Origin: Oceaniglobus trochenteri
GTDB taxonomy: Bacteria > Pseudomonadota > Alphaproteobacteria > Rhodobacterales > Rhodobacteraceae
Direction of reading: 5' to 3'
Length of the DNA stretch: 64,000 bases
Assembly (NCBI RefSeq): GCF_020529025.1
Contig: NZ_JACNMM010000002.1
Span: forward strand, 186,001 to 250,000
Shown here: in pieces, positions 9,819 to 18,285 of the stretch
Numbering within the stretch: the stretch's first letter is position 1
Layout: each line of letters opens with the position of its first letter
The notes under the pieces: generated by a model
Seen by the model: only the letters and a program-made list of their open reading frames with translations
Told to the model about the DNA's origin: nothing
Databases searched by the model: none
Translations under genes and position numbers: made by a program

Positions 9819-10283
9819 TCAGGGTGCGCCCACCACGTCGCCCACTTCAACCCAGCCCGGCGTGACCACGCTGGCGTAGTAGCCGCCATGGCCCCGGACG
9901 GCGGAATAGCCGCCGAAGCCCAGGATCTCCTCCATGCGCGAACAGGGCGGGCATGGCCCCTCGACCAGGACCACCGCCGATCCGATGCGCATTTCCCCCT
10001 TGCGAAAGGCGGCCAGGTTCACCCCCGACACCACGATGTTGCGGCGCAGCTCCTCGGGCGTGACCGAGCGGCCCAAAAGGTCGGCGATCACCGGCAGGTG
10101 TTCGGCCTGGATCAGCGTGACCGCCCGTTTGCCCGGACGCCCGTGATCGCCCACCAAGCCATCCTCGCGCAACTCGGCCCGATCCGTCACCTGCACCGGG
10201 GCGCGGCGTTCGGCGCGCAGCCCGATCCATTCCACCCGCCCTGCCCGCGCATGGCGCGCCATCATCTCACCCAAACCAACCAT
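9819..10283 (-). CDS. MOSC domain-containing protein
   Basis: 154 residues, a stand-alone MOSC (molybdenum cofactor sulfurase C-terminal) domain, YiiM/YuaD-like. Seen: GLVGDHGRPGKRAVTLIQAE, ELRRNIVVSGVNLAAF and CPPCSRME, which holds the conserved cysteine presumed to carry sulfur. Function is likely Moco or sulfur transfer or N-hydroxylated-base reduction; partners are not in the window. Divergent from ettA with 63 bases between starts. Confidence 0.85.
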   Translation of the reverse strand: MVGLGEMMARHARAGRVEWIGLRAERRAPVQVTDRAELREDGLVGDHGRPGKRAVTLIQAEHLPVIADLLGRSVTPEELRRNIVVSGVNLAAFRKGEMRIGSAVVLVEGPCPPCSRMEEILGFGGYSAVRGHGGYYASVVTPGWVEVGDVVGAP

Positions 10284-10346
10284 CTGATTGCCCCTGCTCT
10301 CCGGACCAAGTAAACCACGCCGAAACCCCATCAGCGGAGCACCCCC

Positions 10347-12002
10347 ATGGCAGCCTACCAATACGTCTATCACATGGACGGCGTGAGCAAATCCTATCCC
10401 GGCGGAAAGAAGCTTTTCGAGAACATCCGCCTGTCCTTCCTGCCCGGCGTCAAGATCGGCGTCGTCGGCCCGAACGGCGCGGGTAAATCCACCCTGATGA
10501 AGATCATGGCCGGAATGGACAAGGAATTCACCGGCGAGGCCTGGGCCGCCGAGGGCGCCAAGGTCGGCTATCTTCCGCAGGAACCCAAGCTGGACGAGTC
10601 GCTGACCGTGCGCGAGAACGTCATGCTGGGCGTTGCCGAGAAGAAGGCGATCCTCGAACGCTACAACGAACTGGCGATGAACTACTCGGACGAGACGGCC
10701 GACGAGATGGCCAAGCTGCAGGACGAGATCGACGCCCAGAACCTCTGGGATCTCGACGCCCAGATCGACGTCAGCATGGAGGCCCTGCGCTGCCCGCCCG
10801 ATGACGCCTCGGTCGCCAGCCTTTCGGGCGGTGAGGCGCGGCGCGTGGCGCTGTGCAAGCTGCTGCTGGAAGCGCCAGACATGCTGCTTCTCGACGAACC
10901 GACCAACCACCTTGACGCCGAAACCATCGCCTGGCTTCAGAACCACCTGATCGACTACAAGGGCACGATCCTGATCGTGACCCACGACCGGTATTTCCTC
11001 GACGACATCACCGGCTGGATCCTCGAACTCGACCGGGGCCGCGGCATCCCCTACGAGGGCAACTATTCCTCGTGGCTGGAGCAAAAGGCCAAGCGGCTGG
11101 AGCAGGAGGCGAAAGAGGACAAATCGCGCCAGAAGACCCTGGAGCGCGAGTTGGAATGGATGCGCCAGGGCGCCAAGGCGCGTCAGGCGAAATCCAAGGC
11201 CCGTATCAGCGCCTACAACGAACTCGCCTCCCAGTCCGAGCGTGACAAGCTGAGCCGCGCCCAGATCATCATTCCCAACGGCCAGCGCCTGGGCAACAAG
11301 GTGATCGAGGTCGAGGGCCTGAGCAAGGCCATGGGCGACAAGCTCTTGGTCGAGGATCTGTCCTTCGCGCTGCCCCCGGGTGGCATCGTGGGCGTGATCG
11401 GGCCGAACGGAGCCGGTAAGTCGACCCTGTTCAAGGTGCTGACAGGGCAGGAAAAACCCGACGCCGGCACAGTTGAATACGGCGATACCGTCGATCTGTC
11501 CTATGTCGACCAGTCGCGCGATGCGCTGGACCCGAACGTGACAGTCTGGGAGGAAATCACCGGCGGCGCCGAGATCATCCAACTGGGCGATGCGCAGATG
11601 AACAGCCGCGCCTATTGCAGTGCCTTCAACTTCAAGGGCGGCGATCAACAAAAGAAGGTCGGGATGCTGTCGGGCGGTGAACGCAACCGGGTGCACATGG
11701 CCAAGCTGCTGAAATCGGGCGGCAACGTCCTGCTGCTTGACGAACCGACCAACGATCTTGACGTGGAAACCCTGCGCGCGCTGGAAGACGCCCTTGTCGA
11801 TTTCGCCGGTTGCGCCGTGGTCATCTCGCACGACCGCTTCTTCCTTGACCGGATCTGCACCCACATCCTGGCCTTCGAGGGCGACGCCCACGTCGAGTGG
11901 TTCGAAGGCAACTTCGAAGATTACGAGGAAGACAAGAAGCGCCGCCTGGGCGCCGACGCCCTGGAGCCCAAGCGCGTGAAGTTCAAGAAGTTCGTCCGCT
12001 GA
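10347..12002 (+). CDS. ettA: Energy-dependent translational throttle protein EttA (ABC-F)
   Basis: 551 residues. Two ABC ATPase domains with no membrane part: Walker [10 protein letters not shown] twice (about residues 37 and 353), signatures LSGGEARR and LSGGERNR, Walker B LLLDEPTN twice. The linker (about 245-300) is the charged ABC-F arm that reaches the ribosomal E site. EttA gates the first peptide bond according to ATP/ADP level. GGAG lies upstream of the ATG. Followed by a strong terminator at 12139. Confidence 0.95.
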   Translation: MAAYQYVYHMDGVSKSYPGGKKLFENIRLSFLPGVKIGVVGPNGAGKSTLMKIMAGMDKEFTGEAWAAEGAKVGYLPQEPKLDESLTVRENVMLGVAEKKAILERYNELAMNYSDETADEMAKLQDEIDAQNLWDLDAQIDVSMEALRCPPDDASVASLSGGEARRVALCKLLLEAPDMLLLDEPTNHLDAETIAWLQNHLIDYKGTILIVTHDRYFLDDITGWILELDRGRGIPYEGNYSSWLEQKAKRLEQEAKEDKSRQKTLERELEWMRQGAKARQAKSKARISAYNELASQSERDKLSRAQIIIPNGQRLGNKVIEVEGLSKAMGDKLLVEDLSFALPPGGIVGVIGPNGAGKSTLFKVLTGQEKPDAGTVEYGDTVDLSYVDQSRDALDPNVTVWEEITGGAEIIQLGDAQMNSRAYCSAFNFKGGDQQKKVGMLSGGERNRVHMAKLLKSGGNVLLLDEPTNDLDVETLRALEDALVDFAGCAVVISHDRFFLDRICTHILAFEGDAHVEWFEGNFEDYEEDKKRRLGADALEPKRVKFKKFVR

Positions 12003-12138
12003 GGCATCGCCTTTCCCGGGTCGGGTCACAATCCCGTTCCCGACTCGGGAAAAATGTGCTATGGATAGATCAAGGCCAGTCCGCAGCACCTCAACACCAG
12101 GTATATCCTCAACACTTGTGCATGTGAGAGAGCCTTCC

Positions 12139-12168
12139 AAACCGCCGCAATTTCGCGGCGGTTTTGGC
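12139..12168 (+). terminator. Rho-independent terminator after ettA
   Basis: Perfect stem AAACCGCCGC / GCGGCGGTTT with a 6-base loop followed by TTTGGCTT. It lies 137 bases after the ettA stop and before creA. Confidence 0.75.
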
Positions 12169-12259
12169 TTGTTGCCCCCTCTCCACGCCGGCAGACAGGA
12201 AAACGGGAACCTTTTTCGTTCTCGCCGCGTTGCAGCACCGCCCACAAAAGGAGTTCTTC

Positions 12260-12709
12260 ATGCGCTTTGCCCTTCTGCCTGCCCTGTTTTTCGCCCTGCC
12301 CCTTCACGCCGAGGTTGTCGGCAATGTCGATGTCGACTGGCTGGGCAATGACATTACAATCGAAGCCTTCGCCGACCCCAAGGTGAAGGGTGTCACCTGC
12401 CACGTCGCCTATTTCGACCGTGGGCTGATCGACCGGCTGCAAAAGGGCAACTGGTTCGAGGATCCCTCGAACTCCTCCATCTCGTGCCGCCAGACCGGCC
12501 CGATCGAGATTGGCGACATCAACCGCGACGACGAAGGCGAATCGGTTTTCTCCGAGCGTCGTTCGGTCGTGTGGAAGTCGCTTCAGGTGAAACGCATCTT
12601 CGACGAAGAGAATCAGACGCTGATCTACATCTCACACGCCCGCGAAGTGCAGGACGGTTCGGCCAAGATGGCCATTTCCACCGTTCCGCTGTACCAGTCG
12701 GGGCAATAA
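12260..12709 (+). CDS. creA: CreA family protein
   Basis: 149 residues with a signal peptide (MRFALLPALFFALPLHAEV, cut after HA). The family hallmark region FEDPSNSSISCRQTGPIEI and paired cysteines are present, as is the C-terminal TVPL motif. Periplasmic; function unknown (the name comes from its place beside the E. coli creBCD genes, which are absent here). AAAGGAG is 6 bases before the ATG. Confidence 0.88.
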   Translation: MRFALLPALFFALPLHAEVVGNVDVDWLGNDITIEAFADPKVKGVTCHVAYFDRGLIDRLQKGNWFEDPSNSSISCRQTGPIEIGDINRDDEGESVFSERRSVVWKSLQVKRIFDEENQTLIYISHAREVQDGSAKMAISTVPLYQSGQ

Positions 12710-12827
12710 CCCAGCAAAAACGGGCCTTGTGGGCGGCATTTGCGGATAAGGATTGCAATTGAGTCCGCAAGGCCCCATATGCGAGGTGCGAACGTTCTTT
12801 CTCTTTCGGCCACTGTTCTCCGCACTA

Positions 12828-12905
12828 ACGGCTACAGTCTTCGATTTTGCACTGACTAAGCCGGGCCACCGCATGTTGCGGGTGGCAAAGACAGGAGTAC
12901 ACACG
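12828..12905 (+). promoter_or_regulatory. Shared 5' leader of the first csp gene
   Basis: ACGGCTACAG (12828-12837) and GCACTGACTAAGCC (12849-12862) recur before the second csp gene at 13321-13330 and 13344-13357 with near-identical spacing (21 versus 23 bases). The leader ends with ACAGGAG. The similarity outside the coding region suggests a promoter or cold-responsive mRNA element; which one is not decidable here. Confidence 0.5.
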
Positions 12906-13112
12906 ATGGCCAATGGCACCGTGAAATGGTTCAACGCAACCAAGGGTTTCGGCTTTATCGAGCCCGAAGGCGGCAGCAAGGACGTTTTCGTCCATATTTC
13001 GGCAGTTGAGCGCTCGGGCCTGACCGGCCTGGCCGACAACCAGAAGGTCACCTTCGACATCGAAGCCGGCCGTGACGGACGCGAAAGCGCCGTGAACCTG
13101 GCGCTGGCCTGA
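12906..13112 (+). CDS. Cold-shock protein (CspA family), first copy
   Basis: 68 residues, one cold-shock (S1-like) domain: RNP1 KGFGFIEP and RNP2 VFVHIS. An RNA chaperone/antiterminator family. It differs from the second copy (13409-13615) at a handful of residues, mainly in the loop after RNP1, and shares the last ~30 residues almost exactly. The ATG at 12906 follows ACAGGAGTACACACG. Confidence 0.95.
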   Translation: MANGTVKWFNATKGFGFIEPEGGSKDVFVHISAVERSGLTGLADNQKVTFDIEAGRDGRESAVNLALA

Positions 13113-13155
13113 TCGCCCGCCCGGCAGGGCCCGCCCCTGCCACCAAAGATACATC

Positions 13156-13181
13156 AAACCGGCCCCAGGGCCGGTTTTTTG
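13156..13181 (+). terminator. Rho-independent terminator after first csp
   Basis: Stem AACCGGCCC / GGGCCGGTT with a 2-base loop and a run of six T. It separates the two csp genes into independent transcripts. Confidence 0.85.
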
Positions 13182-13320
13182 CTGTCCGGGGCGCCCCGAT
13201 CTGGCCAGGGACGATAGGCCGCATCCGGTCGCCTGCGAAAACATCTTTACCCCAAGACCGAAAAATGCCATAAAATGGGGTTGCGACGTCACCTATATCG
13301 ACCCCTGCCTGCTTTCCACC

Positions 13321-13408
13321 ACGGCTACAGCGCATTCGATCCAGCACTGACTTAGCCAGGCTGTTGCACTTACGCGAACAGCACCTGAAAGCTAAAGGAG
13401 AACACGGT
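13321..13408 (+). promoter_or_regulatory. Shared 5' leader of the second csp gene
   Basis: Contains the same two blocks as the first csp leader: ACGGCTACAG at its start and GCACTGACTTAGCC at 13344. It ends in CTAAAGGAG before the start codon. Evidence of duplication that included control DNA. Confidence 0.5.
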
Positions 13409-13615
13409 ATGGCAAGTGGCACCGTGAAATGGTTCAACACCACCAAGGGCTATGGCTTCATCGCCCCCGATACCGGCGGCAAGGACATCTTCGTCCACAT
13501 TTCCGCTGTCGAGCGTTCGGGCCTGACCGGGCTGCGTGACGACCAGAAAGTCACCTTCGACATCGAAGCCGGCCGCGATGGTCGTGAAAGCGCCGTGAAC
13601 CTGGCACTGGCCTGA
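13409..13615 (+). CDS. Cold-shock protein (CspA family), second copy
   Basis: 68 residues; RNP1 KGYGFIAP, RNP2 IFVHIS. Tandem paralogue of 12906-13112; the identical C-terminal third suggests recent duplication or gene conversion. AAAGGAG is 8 bases upstream of the ATG at 13409. Confidence 0.95.
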   Translation: MASGTVKWFNTTKGYGFIAPDTGGKDIFVHISAVERSGLTGLRDDQKVTFDIEAGRDGRESAVNLALA

Positions 13616-13640
13616 GTTCGACCGGAGATAGAGATTTCGA

Positions 13641-13671
13641 AGGGCGCGCAACATCCTGCGCGCCCTTTTTC
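13641..13671 (+). terminator. Rho-independent terminator after second csp
   Basis: Ten-base stem AGGGCGCGCA / TGCGCGCCCT followed by TTTTCG. It also lies just past the 3' end of the convergent parA-like gene. Confidence 0.85.
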
Positions 13672-13682
13672 GTTGCCGCCGC

Positions 13683-14309
13683 TCAGCCCAGCTTGCGGCG
13701 GATCTCGGCCACGAGACGATCGACCTCGTCCTGGGCGGCGCCGCGCCCGCGCTCCTGCACGCCGCGCCCAAGGCCCAGCGTTTCGGCATAGACCACCCGG
13801 TTGCCCAGCGTCGTTTCGGCCAGCGTGACGTCCAGCGCCGCGATGGCCGCTGCCACGTCCTGACCCACGCGGGTGCCCGCCTTGAACCGGTTCAAAACCA
13901 CCAGCGCGTCGCGGTTCTCGCGCTCGACCAGGTCCAGCACCGATTCCACCGCCCAGACATCCACCTGGCTTGTCGCCACCGGCACGATCACCAGATCACT
14001 GATCCGCAGGGCGGGGCGCAGATCGGCATCCACCTTCGGCGGGGTGTCGAGGATGACGAAGTCATTGGCCTTCTTCAGCTTGTCGCATTCGTACCCCACG
14101 CCCCAGGCGCTGGCCGTGGAAAACTCCATGTCTTCGATGCCGTCATCACGCCGCGCCATGAACCACCGCCCCAGCGATCCCTGCGGGTCGGTGTCCAGCA
14201 GCGCGACCGAGGCCCCCGCCCGCGTCAGCCCGACAGCAAGGTTCGCCGCGATGGTCGTCTTGCCCGCGCCGCCCTTTTGCTGGGCGACTGTAATGACTTT
14301 TCCGGCCAT
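13683..14309 (-). CDS. ParA/MinD-family ATPase (orphan)
   Basis: 208 residues. Deviant Walker A KGGAGKTT at residues 12-19 with the signature first lysine, switch DTDPQGS and VILDTPP (Walker B). No parB or parS-like repeat adjoins it, so this is not the chromosome-partition parA. Short orphan members of this family position other cargo such as chemoreceptors, polysaccharide machinery or carboxysomes. The C-terminal half ends after ELRRKL-like helix. The next gene upstream is exoD on the same strand, 75 bases away. Confidence 0.85.
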   Translation of the reverse strand: MAGKVITVAQQKGGAGKTTIAANLAVGLTRAGASVALLDTDPQGSLGRWFMARRDDGIEDMEFSTASAWGVGYECDKLKKANDFVILDTPPKVDADLRPALRISDLVIVPVATSQVDVWAVESVLDLVERENRDALVVLNRFKAGTRVGQDVAAAIAALDVTLAETTLGNRVVYAETLGLGRGVQERGRGAAQDEVDRLVAEIRRKLG

Positions 14310-14384
14310 GCTCTGGCACTCCTTGCGTTGCTGCGTCGCAGCGTAGCCTGCAAGGCGCCTTGCGGCAAGCGTTCCGAATCGGGG

Positions 14385-15053
14385 CTAGTTCACCACCTGG
14401 CTGACAAGGAAGGCCGGGATGCTGGCCGCGACCGCCCCCACCCCCACGGCCACGATCAGGTAGACACCATCGCGCACCAGCAGCCCGACCGCCACCAGCG
14501 CCACCAGCAGCCCCAGGATCGACGATGAAAAGGGCACCAGTTCGAGGAAGGGAATGACCAGCCCCGCCACCGCACACATGAAATAGGCCAGCAGGCTGAG
14601 CGGCGGCGTCACCAGAACCCGCAGCCGGGGGCGCGAGTTGCGGTCAAGCCAATCGGCCACCCAGCGCAACCGCCCCGCCGCCCTGTGCAATGCCGCCCCG
14701 CTGACCTCGCGCCGGGTGATCAGGCCCGGCAACCACAGCCGTTCCCGCCGCGCCAGGCGTTGCAGCGCCACGGCAACGATCCAGAGTCCGCAGAAGGTGG
14801 AGAACAGGGGAATCCCGCTAAGCGGCGACACCAGCATCAGTGCAGGCACCAGCAACATGGGGAGAAACGACGTGCGGCCGAAGTTCTGGATGATCTCGCG
14901 CACCGAGATCTTTTCACTGTCGCTGAGCGCGTCAAGCTGCTCGACGATGTGGCGCACGGGCCGCAGCGGGGCCGCACCCTCCGATGCCGCAGGGCCGCCT
15001 TCTTTCTTGCTTTCGGCCGCATCGTCGCCCGCGGCTGATGCGGGTATCGTCAT
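14385..15053 (-). CDS. ExoD family exopolysaccharide-synthesis-associated membrane protein
   Basis: 222 residues. An Ala/Glu-rich cytoplasmic N-terminus (~35 residues) is followed by the ExoD core (REIIQNFGRTSFLPMLLVPA, PLSGIPLFSTFCGLW) and four or more hydrophobic segments. In rhizobia ExoD affects exopolysaccharide synthesis and alkali tolerance; biochemical role is unknown. Likely cotranscribed with the ParA-like gene downstream. Confidence 0.85.
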   Translation of the reverse strand: MTIPASAAGDDAAESKKEGGPAASEGAAPLRPVRHIVEQLDALSDSEKISVREIIQNFGRTSFLPMLLVPALMLVSPLSGIPLFSTFCGLWIVAVALQRLARRERLWLPGLITRREVSGAALHRAAGRLRWVADWLDRNSRPRLRVLVTPPLSLLAYFMCAVAGLVIPFLELVPFSSSILGLLVALVAVGLLVRDGVYLIVAVGVGAVAASIPAFLVSQVVN

Positions 15054-15251
15054 GGAATCATCCCTTCATCATGGTAGTCGAATACCCGACATTGCGGGAA
15101 GTTCCCGTTCAAGGTGTATTTGGAGGGGATCGGCGGTCACTGCAACCGGCTGTGGCTGTCCTTTTCTGCCGCTTCAGTTCGGCCTGACAGGGCGACGGCG
15201 ATCTGGGCGCGCGCGGGTCGCAGGGTCGCGGCCTTCTGCCCCGTCCGGCGC

Positions 15252-17543
15252 CTAGCCGCCCGAAACGATCTGCCCGGTGGCGCATTCGTCACAGCCGATC
15301 AGCGTGATGGCCGACAGCCCCACGGCCAACCGAAGATCGCCGCCCACGCGGCGCGGATCGGGGTGGGCGGGCCAGCCGATCAGTTCGATCCGGTCCTGCG
15401 GGCCGAAATCGTGGATGCGCACCACGCCGCCGTAGGCCACGCGATAGGTGGTGGCGCCCGGCCCGCCGGTCAGGTCGTTTTCACCGCTGCCCACGTGGAT
15501 CGTGTCGTTCCCCCCGCGCGAGGTGACGCGGTTGCGCCCCGGCCCGGTGTGGATCTGGCAATCGCCCTCGCCCGCCGTGATGTCGTCATTGCCATGCCCG
15601 CCGATCAGCGTGGCCTTGCCATCGCCGCCGACGATGGTGTCGTCGCCCGAGCCGCCATCCAGAACGTCCTTGCCCTGCCCGCCCTGAAGGTAATCGTCGC
15701 CCGCGCCACCATGGAACAGATGCACCGACTTGCCCCGCCCCGACCGCGCGATCAGCCGGTCGTTGCCCGCGCCGCCATGGAAGGTCGCGCCATCGTATTT
15801 CGGGCCGATCATCACGTCGTCGCCGTCGCTGCCCACCAGTTCCACCGTCACCCGTTCGGAGGTTTCAAAATGGATCGGGCTTTCGGGGTGGGCGACGATG
15901 CGCACGGTCTTTTGCGTGGTGGTGTCGGATTCCAGCCGCGATTGCACGGTGGCGATGCGCACCGCCTCGACATGGGGCGGCAGGCGCAGCACATAATCGT
16001 CCGGCCCGCCCATGTACCACAGGGTATCGTGGCCGCCGTCGGCCGCCTCAGAGATCTTCTCGGCATCCGCCCCGTAAGCCCAGTAATCGTTGTCGCGCAC
16101 CCCGCCCTGCATCACGACGGTGCCATCCACCGCCATCATGGCGTTGACGCCCTGCGCCGGGTCGGCAAGCCCGCGCAGGTCCAGCCCAAGGTCCAGCGCG
16201 CCGCGGATCAGTTCGTCTCGCAGGCGATCCAAGGGGGAGCTTTGCGCGATGTTCGCCGTTTCACCGGGGTCGTTCACCACGTCGTAAACGTGTTCCTCGC
16301 CGTTGGGATAGCGGAAGTACCGCAAATGGCTGAGATCCGGCACCGAGGGACGCACCGACAGCGTGCCGAAGACGCAGGTGATCGGCGACTTGCTCTCGTC
16401 GAAACTGCCGAAGCTGACGTCGATCAGCGGCAACAGGCTCTGCCCCGAGGTCCAGTGCCCGCGCGCAGGCAGGCCCGCCAGATCAAGGATGGTTTTCGGC
16501 AGGTTGTGCAGCGACACCGGCAGGTCGATCACCCGGCCCCCCGCCATGCGCGGCGACCAGAGGCCGAGGGGGACGTGCGCGGCGCTGTCCCACTGGCTCA
16601 TCTTGTGGAAACTGTCGTGGGTGCCGAGGTTGAAACCGTTGTCGGACAGAAGAACAACCGTGGTGTTGTCGGCAATGGACGAGGTGCGCAGCGCGTCGAG
16701 GAACCGGCCCAATTCATGGTCCATATGCGAACAGGCCGCGAAATAGCCGCGCACCACCTCTTTCCACGCCTCCGGCCCGGCCTTTTCCGGGGTGAATTGA
16801 CCGGTGACGATATAGGCGTTCTCATAGGTGGCCATGCCCTCCTGCGGACCGGTGAAATCCTCGGGGGCGGCGATGCGGGGCCAGTGGATCTTGTCGACAT
16901 CGTACATCTGGTAAAACCGGTCGGGGCAGACCAGATCGTAATGGGGATGCTTGAACCCAAGCTGGATCAGGTGCCGCTGGTCCGGGTCCAGCGTGCCTAG
17001 ATGGTCGATGGCGTTCTGCGCCACCCAGTAATCGTAAAGCTTGTGATCGAGGCTGCCGTCGTCGTCGGGCGCGTTGAAGCTGCGCACGCCCGGCCCCTTT
17101 TCCAGATACACCCGATGCCCCGTCCGCTTCCCATAGGCCTGCGCCTTGGCGTCGTGGTGGAACAGCACCCGGCGGTAGTCTTCGGGCATCGGGTTGTAAT
17201 TGCCGTCGGTCTTGCCGGTGGTGAACGTGCGCCATCCGGCGCGGCGGAGATCATATTGCCAGGCCTCGGTCGGGGGCAGCACGTCGCGCCACAGCCGGTT
17301 CAGATCGACCAGCCCGGTGCGGAAGGGCGACAGCCCGGTGGTCAGCTCGGCCCGGCAGGGGGCGCAAAGCGGCACGGTGGCATAGGCGTTGGAAAACCGC
17401 ACCCCCTGCCCCAGCAGCGCGTCAAGGTTGGGTGTCTTGATTTCCACCCCATAGGCCGTGCGCCAGGTAAAGACGTCGATCAGATCGTCGATCCAGATCA
17501 CGACGATGTTGTCGTTTGCCACCGAAGCGCGGTCAAACCCCAT
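15252..17543 (-). CDS. Sulfatase with C-terminal RTX calcium-binding repeats (fusion)
   Basis: 763 residues. Residues ~10-500 form a sulfatase/alkaline-phosphatase-superfamily domain: metal-binding IDD near residue 19, the formylglycine motif C60-A-P-C-R ending in TTG, and LLSDNGFNLGTHDSFHK. The last ~150 residues carry at least five RTX nonapeptides (for example GGAGDDYLQ, GGQGKDVLD, GGSGDDTIV), the mark of type I secreted proteins. There is no N-terminal signal peptide, consistent with C-terminal secretion. The ATG at 17543 overlaps the preceding gene by 11 bases. Unusual: canonical sulfatases use Sec export and need a sulfatase-maturing enzyme, not seen here. Confidence 0.88.
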   Translation of the reverse strand: MGFDRASVANDNIVVIWIDDLIDVFTWRTAYGVEIKTPNLDALLGQGVRFSNAYATVPLCAPCRAELTTGLSPFRTGLVDLNRLWRDVLPPTEAWQYDLRRAGWRTFTTGKTDGNYNPMPEDYRRVLFHHDAKAQAYGKRTGHRVYLEKGPGVRSFNAPDDDGSLDHKLYDYWVAQNAIDHLGTLDPDQRHLIQLGFKHPHYDLVCPDRFYQMYDVDKIHWPRIAAPEDFTGPQEGMATYENAYIVTGQFTPEKAGPEAWKEVVRGYFAACSHMDHELGRFLDALRTSSIADNTTVVLLSDNGFNLGTHDSFHKMSQWDSAAHVPLGLWSPRMAGGRVIDLPVSLHNLPKTILDLAGLPARGHWTSGQSLLPLIDVSFGSFDESKSPITCVFGTLSVRPSVPDLSHLRYFRYPNGEEHVYDVVNDPGETANIAQSSPLDRLRDELIRGALDLGLDLRGLADPAQGVNAMMAVDGTVVMQGGVRDNDYWAYGADAEKISEAADGGHDTLWYMGGPDDYVLRLPPHVEAVRIATVQSRLESDTTTQKTVRIVAHPESPIHFETSERVTVELVGSDGDDVMIGPKYDGATFHGGAGNDRLIARSGRGKSVHLFHGGAGDDYLQGGQGKDVLDGGSGDDTIVGGDGKATLIGGHGNDDITAGEGDCQIHTGPGRNRVTSRGGNDTIHVGSGENDLTGGPGATTYRVAYGGVVRIHDFGPQDRIELIGWPAHPDPRRVGGDLRLAVGLSAITLIGCDECATGQIVSGG

Positions 17544-18285
17544 GAAACACCTCATCGACATAGGCGCGCAGCCGGTCGCGCAGCCCCCGCGCGTCGGGCG
17601 CACAGATATCGCGGTCGGGGAACAGCAGCACATCCGCCAGGCGCAGATCGCCCAGAGTGTTCAGCAGGCCCTGCCGGCCGCGCCGACAAGCCAGGTAAAC
17701 GTCACAGGGGCCGGGCGCAAAGCTGCCCTCGAAGCGGCCTGTGGCGGGCGGCTGTTCCTCGACCATCAGCGACAGGGTATCCGGCGTGACGGTGGCAAAG
17801 GCCAGTTGCATCCCGCCGCCCGGGCGCAGGGGGCGGGTCAGCACATCTTCGCCCCGCCGGTCGCCCAAGCGCAACGCGCCGCCCTCTTCCGTCAGAACCA
17901 CACCGCTGTCGCCCTTGCGGGCATCGACGCACCACAGGGTTTCACCCTTGCCGCCGGGGGCGTCGAACACGCAGGCCACCCCGATCGTCGCGCATTCCAC
18001 CCTCTCGCTCAGCACGAAACCGCAATTGACACGCGGCTGGGTCGACAGCACCTCGGCCCCGCGATGGCGCAGCAGGCGGCCGTTGCCGGTGTTGGCCTCG
18101 GTCGGGCGGGCATGGGCCGTGCCGGTACGGCTGTGCAGCCCGGTGATCACATCGCCCTCAAGATCCGCCAGCGCGGAATCGAAACTGAACCAGAGCGCGC
18201 CCATATCCGCCATGGCCGCCGTCAGGGGCCGGGCTTGCGCATCAAGAAGGGCGCCCGGCGGCAGATGGCCCTCGACGCTCAGCAT
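17533..18285 (-). CDS. Hypothetical protein in sulfatase cluster (250 residues)
   Basis: Family not recognised. Begins MLSVEGHLPPGALLDAQARP; rich in beta-strand-like segments (LWFSFDSALADLEGD, GETLWCVDARKGDSGVVL), which suggests a beta-sandwich or lectin-like fold. No signal peptide or membrane segment. Its start lies 7 bases inside the upstream gene (ATGCTGA overlap) and its end overlaps the sulfatase start, so the three genes form one translationally coupled operon. Confidence 0.7.
   Translation of the reverse strand: MLSVEGHLPPGALLDAQARPLTAAMADMGALWFSFDSALADLEGDVITGLHSRTGTAHARPTEANTGNGRLLRHRGAEVLSTQPRVNCGFVLSERVECATIGVACVFDAPGGKGETLWCVDARKGDSGVVLTEEGGALRLGDRRGEDVLTRPLRPGGGMQLAFATVTPDTLSLMVEEQPPATGRFEGSFAPGPCDVYLACRRGRQGLLNTLGDLRLADVLLFPDRDICAPDARGLRDRLRAYVDEVFHGV

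Noticed and set aside
9819-12245. An 808-codon minus-strand frame
   Set aside because: Only the last 154 codons (MOSC protein) are real; the rest is antisense of ettA, a normal effect of high GC3.
13683-14309. Chromosome-partition parA
   Set aside because: No parB or parS nearby and the protein is short; treated as an orphan ParA-like ATPase.
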